Shown: in pieces, positions 51,054-64,000 of the stretch
How the letters are laid out: the number at the start of each line of letters is the position of its first letter
Position numbering within the stretch: position 1 is the first letter of the stretch
Assembly (NCBI RefSeq): GCF_013373865.1
Contig: NC_050468.1
Coordinates: 16,944,774 to 17,008,773, forward strand
Direction of reading: 5' to 3'
Source: Monomorium pharaonis
Lineage: Eukaryota > Arthropoda > Insecta > Hymenoptera > Formicidae
Length of the DNA: 64,000 bases
Notes under the pieces: model-generated
Database searches by the model: none
Seen by the model: the letters and a program-made list of their open reading frames with translations, nothing else
Told to the model about the DNA's origin: nothing
Translations under genes and position numbers: made by a program

Positions 51054-54000
51054 ATATATGTGTAAATACACAATTTAGTTATTTTTTTATACTCTATCTA
51101 AATATTTAAAAAAATAAACAAAAATTCCTATTTTTGAGAATTAATATTTTTTTATTTTATTTAAGTGATGTAATATATGCAGACTTCCATCAAAATCATT
51201 GAGCCGGAAAAGAATATATATACATATATTTATATATCTGTCAAAGAGGAAAAAAAATTATAAAATTTGTTAAGAATATTATTAACGGTATATATTCTTT
51301 AGAAAACCTTGCACTTATTTTTTATATTCATGCACTTGCATATATGTAAAGTCTATATAAATAAGAACTAATGGTCTGGAGAAACGGAGATCATTTTGCT
51401 CCAAACTGCAAGTTACTCACGAACAGATTCTAAGTGATTGCATGCCCGAATAAATCCAATTAAATATTTTTAAAGAGTTTAAAAATGTATAATAATTTGA
51501 TTGAGCCGATTACTTTGCATCTTTAAAAAACTATTAAATTGTTAAAAAAATTAACTTGTATTAAAATTATTTAAAAAGAGAAGGCATTCTTGATATACGA
51601 CTTTTTCATATTAAAAAATGTAAACGATAAATAAATAAATTGAATCTGGCAAAGAAAAAATACGCAAAATAGGAAATTATTATATGCATAAATTTAAATA
51701 TAATTTTTTTATGTAGATGTGAATGTTTCTATTAGTATTTTTGGTCATGTTTAGCTCATAAATTATCTATGCTATTTTAAATATTCGTAAAATATAAAAA
51801 ATTATGTAGACCAAGATGTCCTATTTCAAATTAAAATCTTGAGATTGAGTTGTGTGAAAGATGCAGAAACACGATTAACAGTGCAACATTGCGCGCTTGA
51901 AAAGGGCTATTGCCGCATAACTGACATACCCGAGATTAACTTCGTTAACTATCCGAAAATTAATGGCGACATAATTTGTCTTACTTCAGTGATGAAGGTA
52001 TGACAGTTACTTTGAGTCTCGTGAGATATGTACATTTTGCTCACAAGCTTAGCGAAATATGATAAATTAATTAAAGAGTTGAGAATGTTATAAAGTTATT
52101 TTATCAAGGCCTTAGCAAAATCAAAAGAAAGGTTAAAGAATTAAGATTTAAATATGATAAACAAGATTTTATTTACATATCGCAGCCATACTAAAGTACT
52201 TTTTACATTTACGAATTTTTCAGGAGCAATAATAATTTCTTACAAAAATATTCAAAACAAAATAAAAGTAAATTTTCAGATAATTTTTAAAAAATAAAAT
52301 TTTTTGTGTGTGTGATATCTGTGCAATAATTTCATATAAACACTTCTTCAAGAAATAAACTGAGCGCCTATATTTGTATAAAATTTATTATGAAAAATAT
52401 ACTTAAGCAAAAAGTATTTTTTCTGTACTATTCCGTACATCGTTGATTGCTTATTCGATGTATCTTTTTTTTTCACAACTAAACACCACGTTTAGGAGAA
52501 AAAGAGACAAGAAGAAAGAAACGAAGAGAAGAGGGGGGGGGGAGAGAAAGAGAGAGAAAACGTTCAACAAAATTACTTCTCCTACGAAGCAGGACCGAAG
52601 CAAACCGGGGTCTGTAGACCCCATTCGGTACGATAAGAGAGCAATTGTGATTCGCGTATTTCGCGCGTGGAAAACTCTGCGCAACAATTGCGGCGCCCGG
52701 CTAGATTGCGCAATGCAATATCCACCGTGATTATGTCGGCCGTCATATCTCGCAGACATAATTGAATTTGCAACGGTGAAGTCGCCCTAATTTTCTTTCG
52801 TTCGCCCACCACGCCACAGTATTACATAAATAGATTTTTTTACTTGTCCGAGACATAAAACTCTTTTATTTAATAAAACCGCAACTTTAATAAATTTAAC
52901 ATAAATTAAAATTGTATAATTCATATTACACTTTGTCACATCTATTATTGTGATTGTTAAATCTTGTAAATCTTTCTCATTAAAGAAACTTTCCCATTCT
53001 TCAATACTTTAATTTAATTTAATTTTAATACTTTAAAAGCTTTTTTAGATGTCTTACACTAGACACATTACAAGCCCTCGGAGTCCCACAAAGATCCAAT
53101 TTGGCAGCTTTGAAGTTTTAAAAGAAATTAGATTTCTCATTGAAATATATGTCGATAGTTCTTAAAAGAGATTTTGTCTTCCTGCAGACGTAAATACTGT
53201 TTGTTTTCTGAAAAAATCAAAGTCAATTAATAAGTTGCCATTAAAAATATCAAGTTATTTGTACAAGTTTTTAAAATATTTAACTCAAAAGAAATAAATT
53301 TGCTATTCAAATTTTTAATATAAAATTGTTTGAATAATTAATGATAAATTTTCGTGCAGCTGTTCGTAGTTTGATGAGCATGTTCAGACTGTTCCATTTC
53401 ACAAATTTCATTCCGAGTTGAAAATCTCATTCGTTTAAAGCACGCGATAAATGTGCGGTCCGGTCATTCTTTAATGCATTAATTACAAGAGCGAGAGAGA
53501 AGTTTGTCGGCTTAAAAACAGGAAATGCGTTTGATTAAAAGGACCTGTAAAAGAAGGTCGGAAGGAAAAGCGACGTCAGTTCAATTTACGGTCGACAAAG
53601 CACTCGCTCTTTCTTTTTTCCTTCTTTCCTTCCTTCCTTCCTTCCTTCCTTCCTTCCGATGATTCCTCGTGTCGCTTCGTGCAGCACAAACTGTTTCAGA
53701 AAAGTCACAAAGGCACTTTTATGAAGGCACTGATGCAACATCTCGCCGACATTTGTCAAACATTTTCGACAATTTTTTTAATCTGCTGTGGCAATTTTAT
53801 TTTTTTAGAAAAAACAATAGTTAATTATTATCTTAAATTAGATTGTATAAACACATTTTTTAAATTAAGAAATTATGTAACTTCTATTTAACAATTTATA
53901 AAATTTTAATTATTTAATGAGAAAAATACATTTGAAAGACCTTAATAATATTTTATACATAAAAAATTGTACATTTTATTGATAAAAATTTATTACTTAC

Positions 54001-54211
54001 TATATCTTTTTAATTATTGATTAAAGATTTTGGTAGGTATATAAGTCACAAATAAAATCAAAGTAAAATATTAGTATCTAAGGTAATACATTTTGGCATC
54101 CAAAATCTAACAATTTTTCAAAGTTTATTGTAAAGAAATGACAAATATAAATAAAATATAAAGATAATTTTAATATTATATACATATATACAAAAAGAAA
54201 ATTTTTTTTTA
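51054..54211. other. Gene-free AT-rich DNA
   Basis: A GC-richer patch lies at 52490-52810, with overlapping frames on both strands and no domain. A (TTCC)n tract lies at 53618-53657. Confidence 0.5.
53618..53657. repeat. (TTCC)n microsatellite
   Basis: About ten TTCC units. Confidence 0.9.
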
Positions 54212-54359
54212 ATTTAATAAACCGTTTTGTTTGACTATTCCAAAGCATATATTTCTTTGTTTCTAATAAATTTTATTACATTTAAAGAAATCTGTTTAAC
54301 ATTTATTAAAACCAAAGAAATATATGCTTTGGAATAGTCGAACAAAATTGTTTATTAAA
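54212..54359. mobile_element. Foldback element with about 55-bp inverted repeats
   Basis: TTTGACTATTCCAAAGCATA with ATATTTCTTTG faces CAAAGAAATAT with ATGCTTTGGAATAGTCGAAC. Outer ends ATTTAATAAAC and GTTTATTAAAT also pair. Confidence 0.7.
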
Positions 54360-54508
54360 TCTAAAGAAATCTTTTTCTCTATGTATAATAAGTTTACATG
54401 ATTAAGTCTATGATTATTTTTCTATATATATATTTAAAATTTTTTGCACATTTTTAATAAACATATTTTATTATTCTATTAATAATAAATTTAATTTTAA
54501 TTTTATTT

Positions 54509-54612
54509 TTGAATTTGCTACTGTCTACCTCAAATAAAAAATGTTTGAAATTCAACTTTAAAATGTTCCTTAATTGAAAAGTAACACAATATATATAGTA
54601 GCAAATTCAAGA
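54509..54612. repeat. Short inverted repeat
   Basis: TTGAATTTGCTACT and AGTAGCAAATTCAA are exact reverse complements about 80 bp apart. Confidence 0.5.
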
Positions 54613-57600
54613 TTAAGATTATATTAAAGTTTACTGAATAGAGTATATGCTGAATAGAGAAATTTTTTATAATATACTTATAAGAAATTATTAGATGTAG
54701 AGATGATTAGTCATAAGAAAGTATTTGTGGAGAATTTTTAGAATTTAATTTATAAATAAATGACGATATTAAAAGACAAAGAGAAAAAGAAGGAGGAAAA
54801 GATTTTGTATTTTATTTATTGCTTTAGAATATTTATTTTTATGTAATAATTTTAATCCTGCTGTTTTGTTTAAATTTATTATGCAATTGTATAGTAAATT
54901 TATTGCATTATTTGGATTAATAGGTTAAAAAAATAAGAGATCTAAAAAATAGAAAATAAAAAATTTTTACTGAAAGGAAATCTTTTGTACAACGATTTTT
55001 ATATGTTATACGTTAGCAAATAAAGTCATAAAAATGTTATAGAAAAAAGTTAAATAAAATGTTAGTAAAATAATAAAATATATATTAAATCAAACAGATC
55101 TGAACAGAATAACAGTTTAAAAAATAATTACGTTTGACTATCAGACAATGTCAAAATAGATATATGTATAAGATAACGGTCTTAATTATGATTATTTAAA
55201 ATTAAAATAATCTTCATTAATTTAACGCTTATTTAAAAACATTTAAAAAAGTTGTTAATGTCAATGTAAGCAATAACTACTATAATTTAAAAAAAAATTA
55301 ATATCTATTCAATAAAATAATTGTAAAATTTGGAAAAAAATATTTAAAGGTGTTTATATATTTAAGTCTCTTAGAGATAATATTATAAGTAAATAAAATA
55401 TACAGGTAATAGAAAAAAGTCTGATAAAAGAGTGTAAAACAAATACATAATTGTGTAAACCATGTCCTAAATCTTACGAAGTAAAGCGTATGTATAATAC
55501 AGTTAATTTAATTTTTTATTTATTTGAAAAATTTTACTGTCATAGATCGTCATTGCAAATTTTTAAATTTAAAAAAAATTTTTTTTTTAATAAAAAAAGT
55601 TTTTTATTTTTTTAATCTTTTGCTATTTAATCCGGCTTGTAAAGTTTATATTAAGGAAACAAAAATATGTTAAGCAAGAGATTAGTGGTTCTTTTTTTAA
55701 GTATTCCTGTTTATATAGATATATATGTATATAGATTAAATATAGTGGAAACAGCACTTTTGCAAAATTGTGTTTAAAAGCATCAAAGTAAATATAAAAT
55801 CTTTAAACAATGTTTTATAATTTTCAAAGATACTTTGAAAATAGGAGTACACAGTACACTGGTTTTTAAATAATAATATTTTTCTGCCGTGATTACTTTC
55901 GCGCGCGCGTTTTCTCATCAGTGGTTTGCACGTATGAAATCCTCTAATCCTTCTTTCCTTTGTCTCAACTACTTCTACAAAGTTTTAGTGATTAGCATAT
56001 TTACAAAAAGCACTGTTCTGCATTCAGCGTGCAAGACCAAACTGTAACAAAGCGCGACTGAGATTAATTTTTGATGCATCTCTCTCTCTCGGCGTATGGA
56101 AATGTTTTGCCGGCCGGTTCTCTTAAATTCAATGCGGAAGCGATAGGCTACCAAGGATAATTATTACGGAATTAAAATGCAAATGGTACTCATAGAAGGG
56201 AAAGTTTGTATAGAGGGCCCATGCTTCAACGGACATTGTTTACATAACGTTCAATCAAAGCGAATTGACGCAAGATGATTACACCGTAATTCATATTAAT
56301 TTTAATTTATAAAGATTTAATAAGCATTAATGTCAAATCCATTCTAATTACTCAACGGATTTCCCATTTGCGTCTCTTTATTAATTGGTCCATTAGCAAT
56401 ATTACATCTTCATATGCTTTTGAACGTAATGAAATGAACAGAAGAGCGGAAAGAGAAAGAATCGATTTGAGATCAAAAATTATTATTTATATCTTAATCT
56501 CTATTAATATACATGTATATATGTATACATAAAATTACTACAATTTATAATTAAAATAAATTAAGCTAAACATAACCGTATTGCAATACAAAGAGAATAG
56601 AACATACAAATTTTATTTAATTTTACATTTTCATAAAATAGAAAAAAAATAATATTTTTGTTTTTTATAATATTTTTAGTACATAATAATTACATTATAT
56701 TACAATATATTATTGTAATATTATTACTATAATATTATCTGTTATATTAATACTATTATTATTATTATATTAAAATATTATAATATCAAAGTGTTATAAG
56801 ACTATTTATTATATTTTTTCTTAAATGTTTTGTCTTTAAAATAAAATTCGTGTACTCTGTAAACGTTACTGTCATAAACAAAAGGATACGCGACAAAACT
56901 ATTGGACTAGTCGGAAACTCGGACGGCGCGGCGCGCGGCAACTCTGCGTGTATTATTGCAATTGTCGCACCGTTGCGCACAAAATATATCAATCCACCTT
57001 AGCGTCTCGGGATAGGAAACGTCTGCGTCTTGCTGCAAGAAACTCTCCTAGATGTAATTTCCATGTCATCTTGTTGTACGCAATTTATGCGCGTCTCACC
57101 GACCGCTTCCCGCGCAATTTAAATTGGATTGCTGGCGTGGCGTGAAGCGTGAACGCGAATTAATCTCGAGATTAATTAGCGAAAATACATTTAAACGGCC
57201 GCTATCCGTCCGCGAGAATGTCGAGCGACGGATGAGACGTGGCGTCGCCGGCTGCACGTCACGTAGCCATGAATAATCCTCTTCATCCGTCTCCCACGCA
57301 TCGCAGAACGAGTGAAGCGCCTGGAAGACACTTGTGCATATCGAATATTCCGACTTACTATCACAATCTAGCAACCGCAGATTTCATTCGAAAATTAGAG
57401 TAACGTTATTTTCCTAAGCTAAAATTTAATGATTGGTCTTTATTATACTTATTAAAAGTTTCTAATTTCCAATAATAAACTTTTCTTAAGTCTTTCTCGA
57501 ATTATTTTAAATCAATTTTATATAATTTTTATCCGTTTAAATTTACTTAAAAGATGACACTTATCATTTGCTATTCTTTTAGAACTTTATATGAATCGAT

Positions 57601-59597
57601 TACTCTATATGAATAAATTGTACGTGCAAAATAAAAATCCTATATACGACATAAATTGATATACATGCATGATACATATGAGTATTACTCATGCGGCGAA
57701 TGAAGTAAACGGATAAACCGGAGCTGTAATTATGGCGACGTGAGAAGCTTCGCAAATTTCAGCCAATTATAATGAACCTTTGCGGTTGTAGCGAGACAAA
57801 GGTATTCATATGTCGAGTACGACGGATGTAATGCGGTTGCCAGACGATTATGCATATACGTTTTCGCGTGCATGTGTATTTTACACTCGGTTTAGAGTCA
57901 GCGTGAAATATGGAACGTTGTCTGTGGAGTTGAACAGAGCGTGAACGTTGGCGGTTTTGTCGGGAATATATTCGGATCTTGAGATACTTTTTAAAATTTT
58001 TAATTTTTTTTTTACACCAGTTGCAAATACAATTCAAAATTTTCGACAAATATGATAATGAGTATAATATCAAACTGGACGAAAGTAAAATGTCCTCGAA
58101 AGCGGTGAAAAGTTTGCTATAGTTCATTTGAAATGCATATACTGCTTTGAAATGAACGGTCACGTGCACGTCCGTAGATGGATTAAATTCCGTCTGTAAA
58201 ATACATAAAGCAGCTTTCAATGAAATGAGGTTTTGAGTAAATGCTAACGATACCTTAAAATAGATAGAATGTAATATTAATTTAGTCACTGTTACATAAC
58301 GTCAAAATGATTAAATATAATCAATATTAATAAATTAAAAATTGTATATCTGTACAGCTTTGCTTTGATTAAGATTAAACTTAAAATAAAAGATAATGAT
58401 CTTGTATATATATATACTTGCAATATATATCTTTAATACATATTTAATTAAATTTGATGATTAAAATGTTTCAAAAATAGAAAACTAAAAAATATTTTTG
58501 TTTTATAATACAAATACTTACATTAATTTTAGTTTAACATTTCATACGACATACTGTTTTAATATTTGTTTGATATGTAGGTATTTAATATTTTAATAAG
58601 TTCACAAAATTTCTATGTAAAATATATCGGTAAGCCCTTCCATTGTTTTGTATTTTTGTTTTTAAAATTTATGATAAAATATTCAAATCGAACGAATATG
58701 CATTTCAAGTTAACGAACAACACAGAATACACATAATTTTAAACAAAAATTAAGTTAAAAGAAGAAACAGCTTGATGCGAATGTAACGTTTTGCCAATTT
58801 TTTTTCGAACAAAAATTACATCTAATTACGTTTAATTCATGCAAATACATTTAGATCTTTTCTTATGAGATTGATTTGATTATTTGGTTATCGTTCGAAT
58901 GAGTAGATATTAGAATTATCGGAATATTATTTCAGATAATGTATATTTCAGGTAATATAAAATGGATTCATCGTAACGATTAAAAAGATACGTATTTCTG
59001 CTATTTAATAATTTAGTCAATCTAATAAGGACTTTATATGGCTACGCTAAGTAATAATACTGTCATATATAATTAATATTTGTAGAAAAGGATAAAGATG
59101 TACATATAATTAATCATGTCAAAAAATAAACTTTATATAAACGAAAAGTTACAAATTATAAACGTTTCATCTAGGAGCACATAGAAAAACTAAAGTAGTA
59201 AGACATACGCGATAAAAAAATCAACATGTTTGATTTGTTACCGGTTAAATTTTTAATCAGATTGGTCGATGTGTTTACTAACTGTTTATGTTTTTCTATG
59301 TGTTATTAATATTAGAATATAATAAATAATACTAAACAAAGCAAGAAATAAAAAATAATGTCTATATTTAATGTTATTTTTATATTTATAATGTGTGTAC
59401 ATACATGTACAATATGGTCGTGCAATGTACTGTATGCAATATATGAGGCCTATGCAATGTGTTCCTGTGCAATATGTTATGCAAACACTATAGACAATTG
59501 TTTTGTGAGTAAACGGAATTTATTATTGCATAATGTATGTTTTTATAAATTCGTATATTAATAGAAAAAGATCATCAATATATATGGTATAGATCTC
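54613..59597. other. Gene-free AT-rich DNA with CpG-rich patches
   Basis: GC-richer patches lie at 55900-56260 and 56890-57340 (GGCGCGGCGCGCGG core). A 176-codon minus-strand frame (57759-58289) has Leu/Ile-rich stretches but no recognised family. At this AT content it may be chance. Confidence 0.4.
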
Positions 59598-59745
59598 TAA
59601 TGCCCATATTTATAGTCAGATCTTATATTCAAAGCTTCTTTAAGTTTATCTTCAGATGCTCTATGGATTATTTAATTGGCTAAAAACCTGAAGATAAATT
59701 TAAGGAGGTCTTGAATATAAGAAATGACTATGATTATGAGCATTA
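59598..59745. mobile_element. Foldback element with about 58-bp inverted repeats
   Basis: TAATGCCCATATTTATAGTC faces GACTATGATTATGAGCATTA. Pairing continues through TCTTATATTCAA and TTTATCTTCAG to a short loop. Confidence 0.7.
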
Positions 59746-59754
59746 AAGCAGCAC

Positions 59755-59925
59755 TCCCTTATTTCTTGAAAACTAAACATTGCACTGTATTAATACCAAT
59801 AAAAATTGCTTAAATTAAATAAATAAAAATCTAGTTAGTATTAATAAGTAAAAACATAATGCATTTATGATCTTTTTACATAAAATAATTACTAAAATAA
59901 TTACATAAAATAATTACTAAAAACA
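59755..59925. repeat. Dispersed repeat D, copy 1
   Basis: TATTTCTTGAAAACTAAACA, CACTGTATTAATA and CCAATAAAAA match TATTTCTCGAAAATTAAACA, CACCGTACGAATA and TCAATAAAAA at 63850, and similarity continues for about 150 bp. Confidence 0.55.
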
Positions 59926-61921
59926 AAAATCTACTAAAAATGAATATAATTTGATCTAAGCTTTATATACATTTTATGAAAAAGCATAAGATAATTTGTA
60001 TAATTGATAAAAATGTTTTTTATTGAAATAAAAGACATGTAAGAATCTTTATATACATTGTCTTTATATTTATATATACAAAATGTATACTTGTATATAT
60101 TTTGTTGAAATAACACATGTCAAAGAAAATGATATGTTAAAAAAAAAGAAAATATAGCCTTAAACTATTATGATAGTTTTTTGAGGCCTAATTTCTCAAA
60201 CGTTTATTTTTGGTTGTTTTACAAAAACATTAATTATTACAAAATATAAAATCGTAAAAACTGCTATAACATCTAATAAAAGACTTTCTACTTTAAATTT
60301 ATGTTTTTAGAATCTTATTTTTACAGCTTTTATTTAAGAAAGAAATATAGTTTAAAAATAAAATGGTGACAAAGTATTTATTTGAATATAAAATGTTCTG
60401 TAAATTTAGATATCCTTTACTTAAAATTATTTTGTACTATGTGTTAGAGTTAAATTATAATTTACATAATAAGAAAAGTTATTAGCAAAATGTTGAAAAA
60501 CAAAGGCATGTTTGCATTTACACGTACACACATTTGTTTTAAAAGTTATATAACTGTTGTAGAACTATAAAGCATCTGTAATAGATTTAGTGGATTACAT
60601 GTGTAACACAGTCACAAGTAGTACAAACAGGTTGTAGTCAGACAGTAGAAATATCTCATATATAGTCAACCCAGAATGCAAATATCTAAACCGGTTTCCT
60701 CAAATATAATACAGAAAATGGAAATTACAATAGTATAATTAATATAAACTTATATCGGCTAACAATATAAATATACAAAATATATAAACATATAAATATA
60801 TAAATGTCTACATATATATATATATATATATAACGTATATTTATATTATTATACAAATAATATGGATATATAAATAAAAATATGTACGTGTAGCTGTCAT
60901 ATATTAATACCTACCGCATACTTACGTATAAACTAATGATATTGTCGGGAAAGCAAAAACAGTGCAATTTCATATCTTGTGATGATAGCAATAGATGGCA
61001 AACACGATATCAAAGTAGGGGAATAGTAATTGAAGGATGTCAGAGATATGCGATCTGATCTTGCTGGATCTCTTCTGTCATAACTGCGAACCAACACATC
61101 CATGAATCGGTTGCACGCGTTTTACGGCACCCGATGTAAACGACGTCAGTCGTAATCCCAGATGGTTGCGCGAGTGTTCGGGATATTACCTGCGCCGCCC
61201 GTAACACCGTGTAATTGCGTTACGGGAGTTTTCATTTCGTAGCATGCTCAGATATAACAGTTTCTTCTGTTCCTATCGGTTGCAAGTGATTTGCGGTTAT
61301 TAAAGCGAGAAATTTGCTGATTCGATATCACTTAAAACATTTTAATTATTGTAAATCTTTAATTAATAATATTTTGACGCGATTTTCTGTTATAAAATTT
61401 TTTGGTAATCGTTGTTTGGAATATTTTAAGGACAATATTGCAAAATTGCAAAGTTATTTGTAATTAACCCCTTTTTATTTATTATTTTGAAGATATAAAC
61501 CAATTGATATGGTACATATCTTAATGAAATTACTGGTTAAGAAATACAGCTAAATTAGGATTTTTGTACTTAAGATAAGTGTTATTATCATGAATTTTAT
61601 TTCTACATCTGATTTAATTACAATAGTATTATTTTGAAAAATATTTACAATACAAAATATTATGTAATATTTAATTTTTTATACATAGGTATAGAGTGCA
61701 ATGTATAGAAATAAAGAAAACGATGATTTAACCAGTTTTATATTTAATTTTTACAATTATTTTTTAAATTTATACTTAATCCAATTTTAAATTTAAATTG
61801 TAAACTTACTTATCACATATTTAATAATGTAAATAATACATTATCAGTTTAAATAATAATTTATTGTGAACAAAAATTAACTAATTTCTATTTTATCTAA
61901 TAAAAAAAAAATGAATTGCAG
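59926..61921. other. Upstream region of the pickpocket-like gene
   Basis: A GC-richer patch at about 61070-61260 is a reasonable place for a promoter, but no core element can be assigned. A short (TA)n lies at 60813-60832. Bases 61916-61921 (TTGCAG) look like an acceptor directly before the ATG, so a 5' UTR exon may lie here. Confidence 0.35.
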
Positions 61922-62112
61922 ATGGAGAATAAAAAAAATAAAATTAAACCTAAGAACACCTTTGTCACGCAAGCATGGACGAGAAAAAATTCCAAAGAAT
62001 CAAAATTTTCGAGATTAAAATTTATATCAAATTATTTTAATCTGTATTGTCATAATTCCAGCTTAAGCAGTTTGAAATACCTTACTGATTCAAATAGACC
62101 TTGGTTCGAAAG
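61922..62112 (+). CDS. ppk: Pickpocket-like DEG/ENaC channel, first coding exon
   Basis: This exon encodes residues 1-63 and part of Arg64 of an amiloride-sensitive-type sodium channel subunit, inserted in the plasma membrane as part of a trimer. The Lys/Asn-rich cytoplasmic N-terminus leads into NYFNLYCHNSSLSSLKYL and then RPWFER, the pre-TM1 segment typical of insect pickpocket proteins. In the family this segment normally holds a His-Gly gating pair within a motif like S-I-H-G-x-K-Y. Here the aligned residues are Ser49-Ser50. ATG 61922 follows an in-frame TAA at 61901 and an acceptor-like TTGCAG. The donor is GTAATT at 62113, phase 2. The family call rests on this exon together with the next. 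Confidence 0.75.
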
Positions 62113-63147
62113 GTAATTCATAAATATTATATTTATTTATAGTACATTTATAAATATATAATACGTAAAAAAAGGAAATATTACAATATATTTATAATAT
62201 TTATATAGCTTAGTATATGTGTGCACAGATAAATGTAAACATTTTTTAGGTATTGTCTAAAGTTTGAAATTTGATATTAATTATAAAACCGACTTAGATA
62301 TCACAAAAATATTATTTTTTAATTTTTACATAATTAATATGTGAAATATATTGCAAGAGTTTTTGTTATAATAATATAGTTGCAATTATAATTTTGCCAA
62401 TTGTTTTAATTTTATTTTCTATTTTCTCTCTCTCTATTTAATAAACCTTTTGCATTATGAAATTTTACTTGAAAAGGATTTATTTGGATGTTACTCATTT
62501 ATACTCACTACAAACTTGCGCTCGAAAGCCGGTTCGCATAATACGATTATCGGGTGTTTATTAAAACAATGATAAAAGCGATTTGTGCATTGTGCACGTA
62601 AGAATTTACAGATTCATATATTATATCAGCTCGCACATAAACAGAATGTATGATTAAAGTTATATAGTTTAATGAGCATATTTCTAATTTTTGGCGAGAT
62701 TAATGGTGCCGCGAGTAGAGATTCTTGGATTCATGGCGGACCGCACAAATCAAGTCATCCACAAATCACGCGATTCTGTTTCGCGGTACGAAACAACCGC
62801 GGCACGCTTCACGAAAAAGAGAAAAAAGAAAACGAAAAAAAAACGTAATTTCACAAAATGCCGGAGTCACGTCGCGATACGGCGTTGTTAGTTGATTTAA
62901 TGTAACGTTACGTGTGACGTTAATAGCGCCGTGCGAATTCGGTAATAAACGCGTATGTGGTACGAATAGGAACAAATTGTTGCTCGATGTCGTGCTTGGC
63001 TTACAACACGTTAATCTATACTTTTGCTTTATATCTCAGACATTACTGCTTTTGAATTTTTTAAAGGAAATGAAATAAGTGAATGAAATAACCTGTTGAT
63101 TTAATATGTAATCTTTTTTTACATTTATTTATAAATATATCTTTCAG
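62113..63147 (+). other. Intron of the pickpocket-like gene
   Basis: A 1035-bp intron from GTAATT to CTTTCAG. It includes a GC-richer patch at 62690-62990 with chance frames on both strands. Confidence 0.7.
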
Positions 63148-63290
63148 AATTTTCTGGATTATAATACATAATCTAATTATATCTGCTGTGGTGGTTATGG
63201 TTTATTTTTGCTGCATAGACTTTTTGACAACACCTTTAATAACTTCTATGGAAACTGATAGTTATAAAACGACTACTTTAAGTTTTCCAG
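63148..63290 (+). CDS. ppk: Pickpocket-like DEG/ENaC channel, second coding exon
   Basis: This exon completes Arg64 and continues IFWIIIHNL. TM1 spans about residues 68-89 (IISAVVVMVYFCCIDF in its core). Then come TTPLITSMET and a run ending TTTLSFP at residue 111, the start of the extracellular domain. The order ERIFW, TM1, short linker and (I/L)xFP is the hallmark of pickpocket and other DEG/ENaC N-termini. The donor GTAGGT at 63291 is phase 1. The next exon should begin with the AVTIC-like segment. None was found before base 64000, so the extracellular domain and TM2 lie beyond the window. Confidence 0.8.
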
Positions 63291-64000
63291 GTAGGTTAAG
63301 CTTTTTTACAACTTGTAGAACTTACATGTTTTTCACGCACCCTACTTAATATAATATAATAATTTAAACTGTTATAATATTAACAGTTTATTAATTCTTT
63401 AGTATTTACATTTTACTAGATGTCACGAATTGAATAAATTCTGAGTGTGAATATACATGCGCGCATATTTAAAGTCGGGACAGAATGATTTAATGACATG
63501 TTAAAAATGTCTTTTAATATGCCATGGTTTCAAAACATCTTTAAGTTTTTAAAACATCTAATATCCCAATTTCGAAGATGGTATTATTTACTAAATGTCA
63601 TGGAATTATTCGTTATTTTCTTTTATAATTATATCTATTATTAAAATTGTTCAAAAATAATTTCTTATTTTGAAAGATTAATTTCAAATTTATAGTTTCC
63701 AAGACATTCCAAAATTTAATGCAAATTTTTTATGTAAATTTAAAATAATAATTCTAAGATTTATATAAATTATAAGTATTTTTTACAATAAAATTTTTAA
63801 ATAAAGAAAAGGCACTGAATTTGGAACAGTTTTCTAAATTGGAATCCGTTTATTTCTCGAAAATTAAACATGGCACCGTACGAATATCAATAAAAACATG
63901 ATCCGCTTGGTTAATTAGAGAAATAAAAACCCATATTTCATACATTCACATATCCTTTTCTACGTAAAATTTGTTAAAAACTATTTCATCAAAAGCGCGA
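63291..64000 (+). other. Next intron of the pickpocket-like gene (incomplete)
   Basis: AT-rich with no exon recognised to the window end. It contains the second copy of dispersed repeat D. Confidence 0.5.
63845..63990. repeat. Dispersed repeat D, copy 2
   Basis: Matches 59755-59925 in the same orientation with about three quarters identity in the best block (CGAAAATTAAACATGGCACC). It lies inside an intron of the channel gene. Confidence 0.55.

Noticed and set aside
63400..63440. Possible third channel exon after CTTTAG at 63402
   Set aside because: The frame required by the phase-1 donor meets a stop within a few codons and lacks the expected AVTIC-like segment.

Overview
This is a 64 kb window of AT-rich nuclear DNA from an animal. 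It looks like an insect, and I would guess an ant, bee or wasp. Genes are split by GT-AG introns, microsatellites are dense, short CpG-rich islands stand out from AT-rich surroundings, and there are many small inverted-repeat (MITE-like) elements. One of the two recognisable gene types is a DEG/ENaC channel of the arthropod pickpocket type. There are no operons, bacterial genes or CRISPR arrays. I could support only three genes, all on the plus strand and covering only a small part of the window.

Left end, 1-2206: the 3' end of an IQUB gene (IQ motif and ubiquitin-like domain protein, a flagellar radial-spoke factor). I rebuilt three exons: <1-24, 1594-1972 and 2062-2206. The join of the first two restores a CxxC motif across the intron.

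10454-13231: a second, divergent IQUB-like gene in the same orientation, with exons 10454-10827, 11491-12194 and 12660-13231. The splice junctions rebuild a complete IQ motif and keep frame throughout, giving 549 residues. No ubiquitin-like N-terminus is visible. The 8 kb between the two paralogues holds a perfect RFX-type X-box (3705-3719), the classic element of ciliary genes, plus several foldback repeats.

13232-61921: about 48 kb with no gene I can support. It holds microsatellites, a 10-bp minisatellite (19081-19217), a 1.5 kb 11-bp minisatellite (about 29876-31425), several long inverted repeats and a number of CpG-rich islands that may be regulatory. The long reading frames in the minisatellite are artefacts of its composition.

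Right end, 61922-64000: the first two coding exons of a pickpocket-like sodium channel (cytoplasmic N-terminus, TM1 and the start of the extracellular domain). The gene runs off the window. Its usual His-Gly gating motif appears to be Ser-Ser.

The two IQUB-like genes probably act in the sperm-tail axoneme. The channel is unrelated to them in function.
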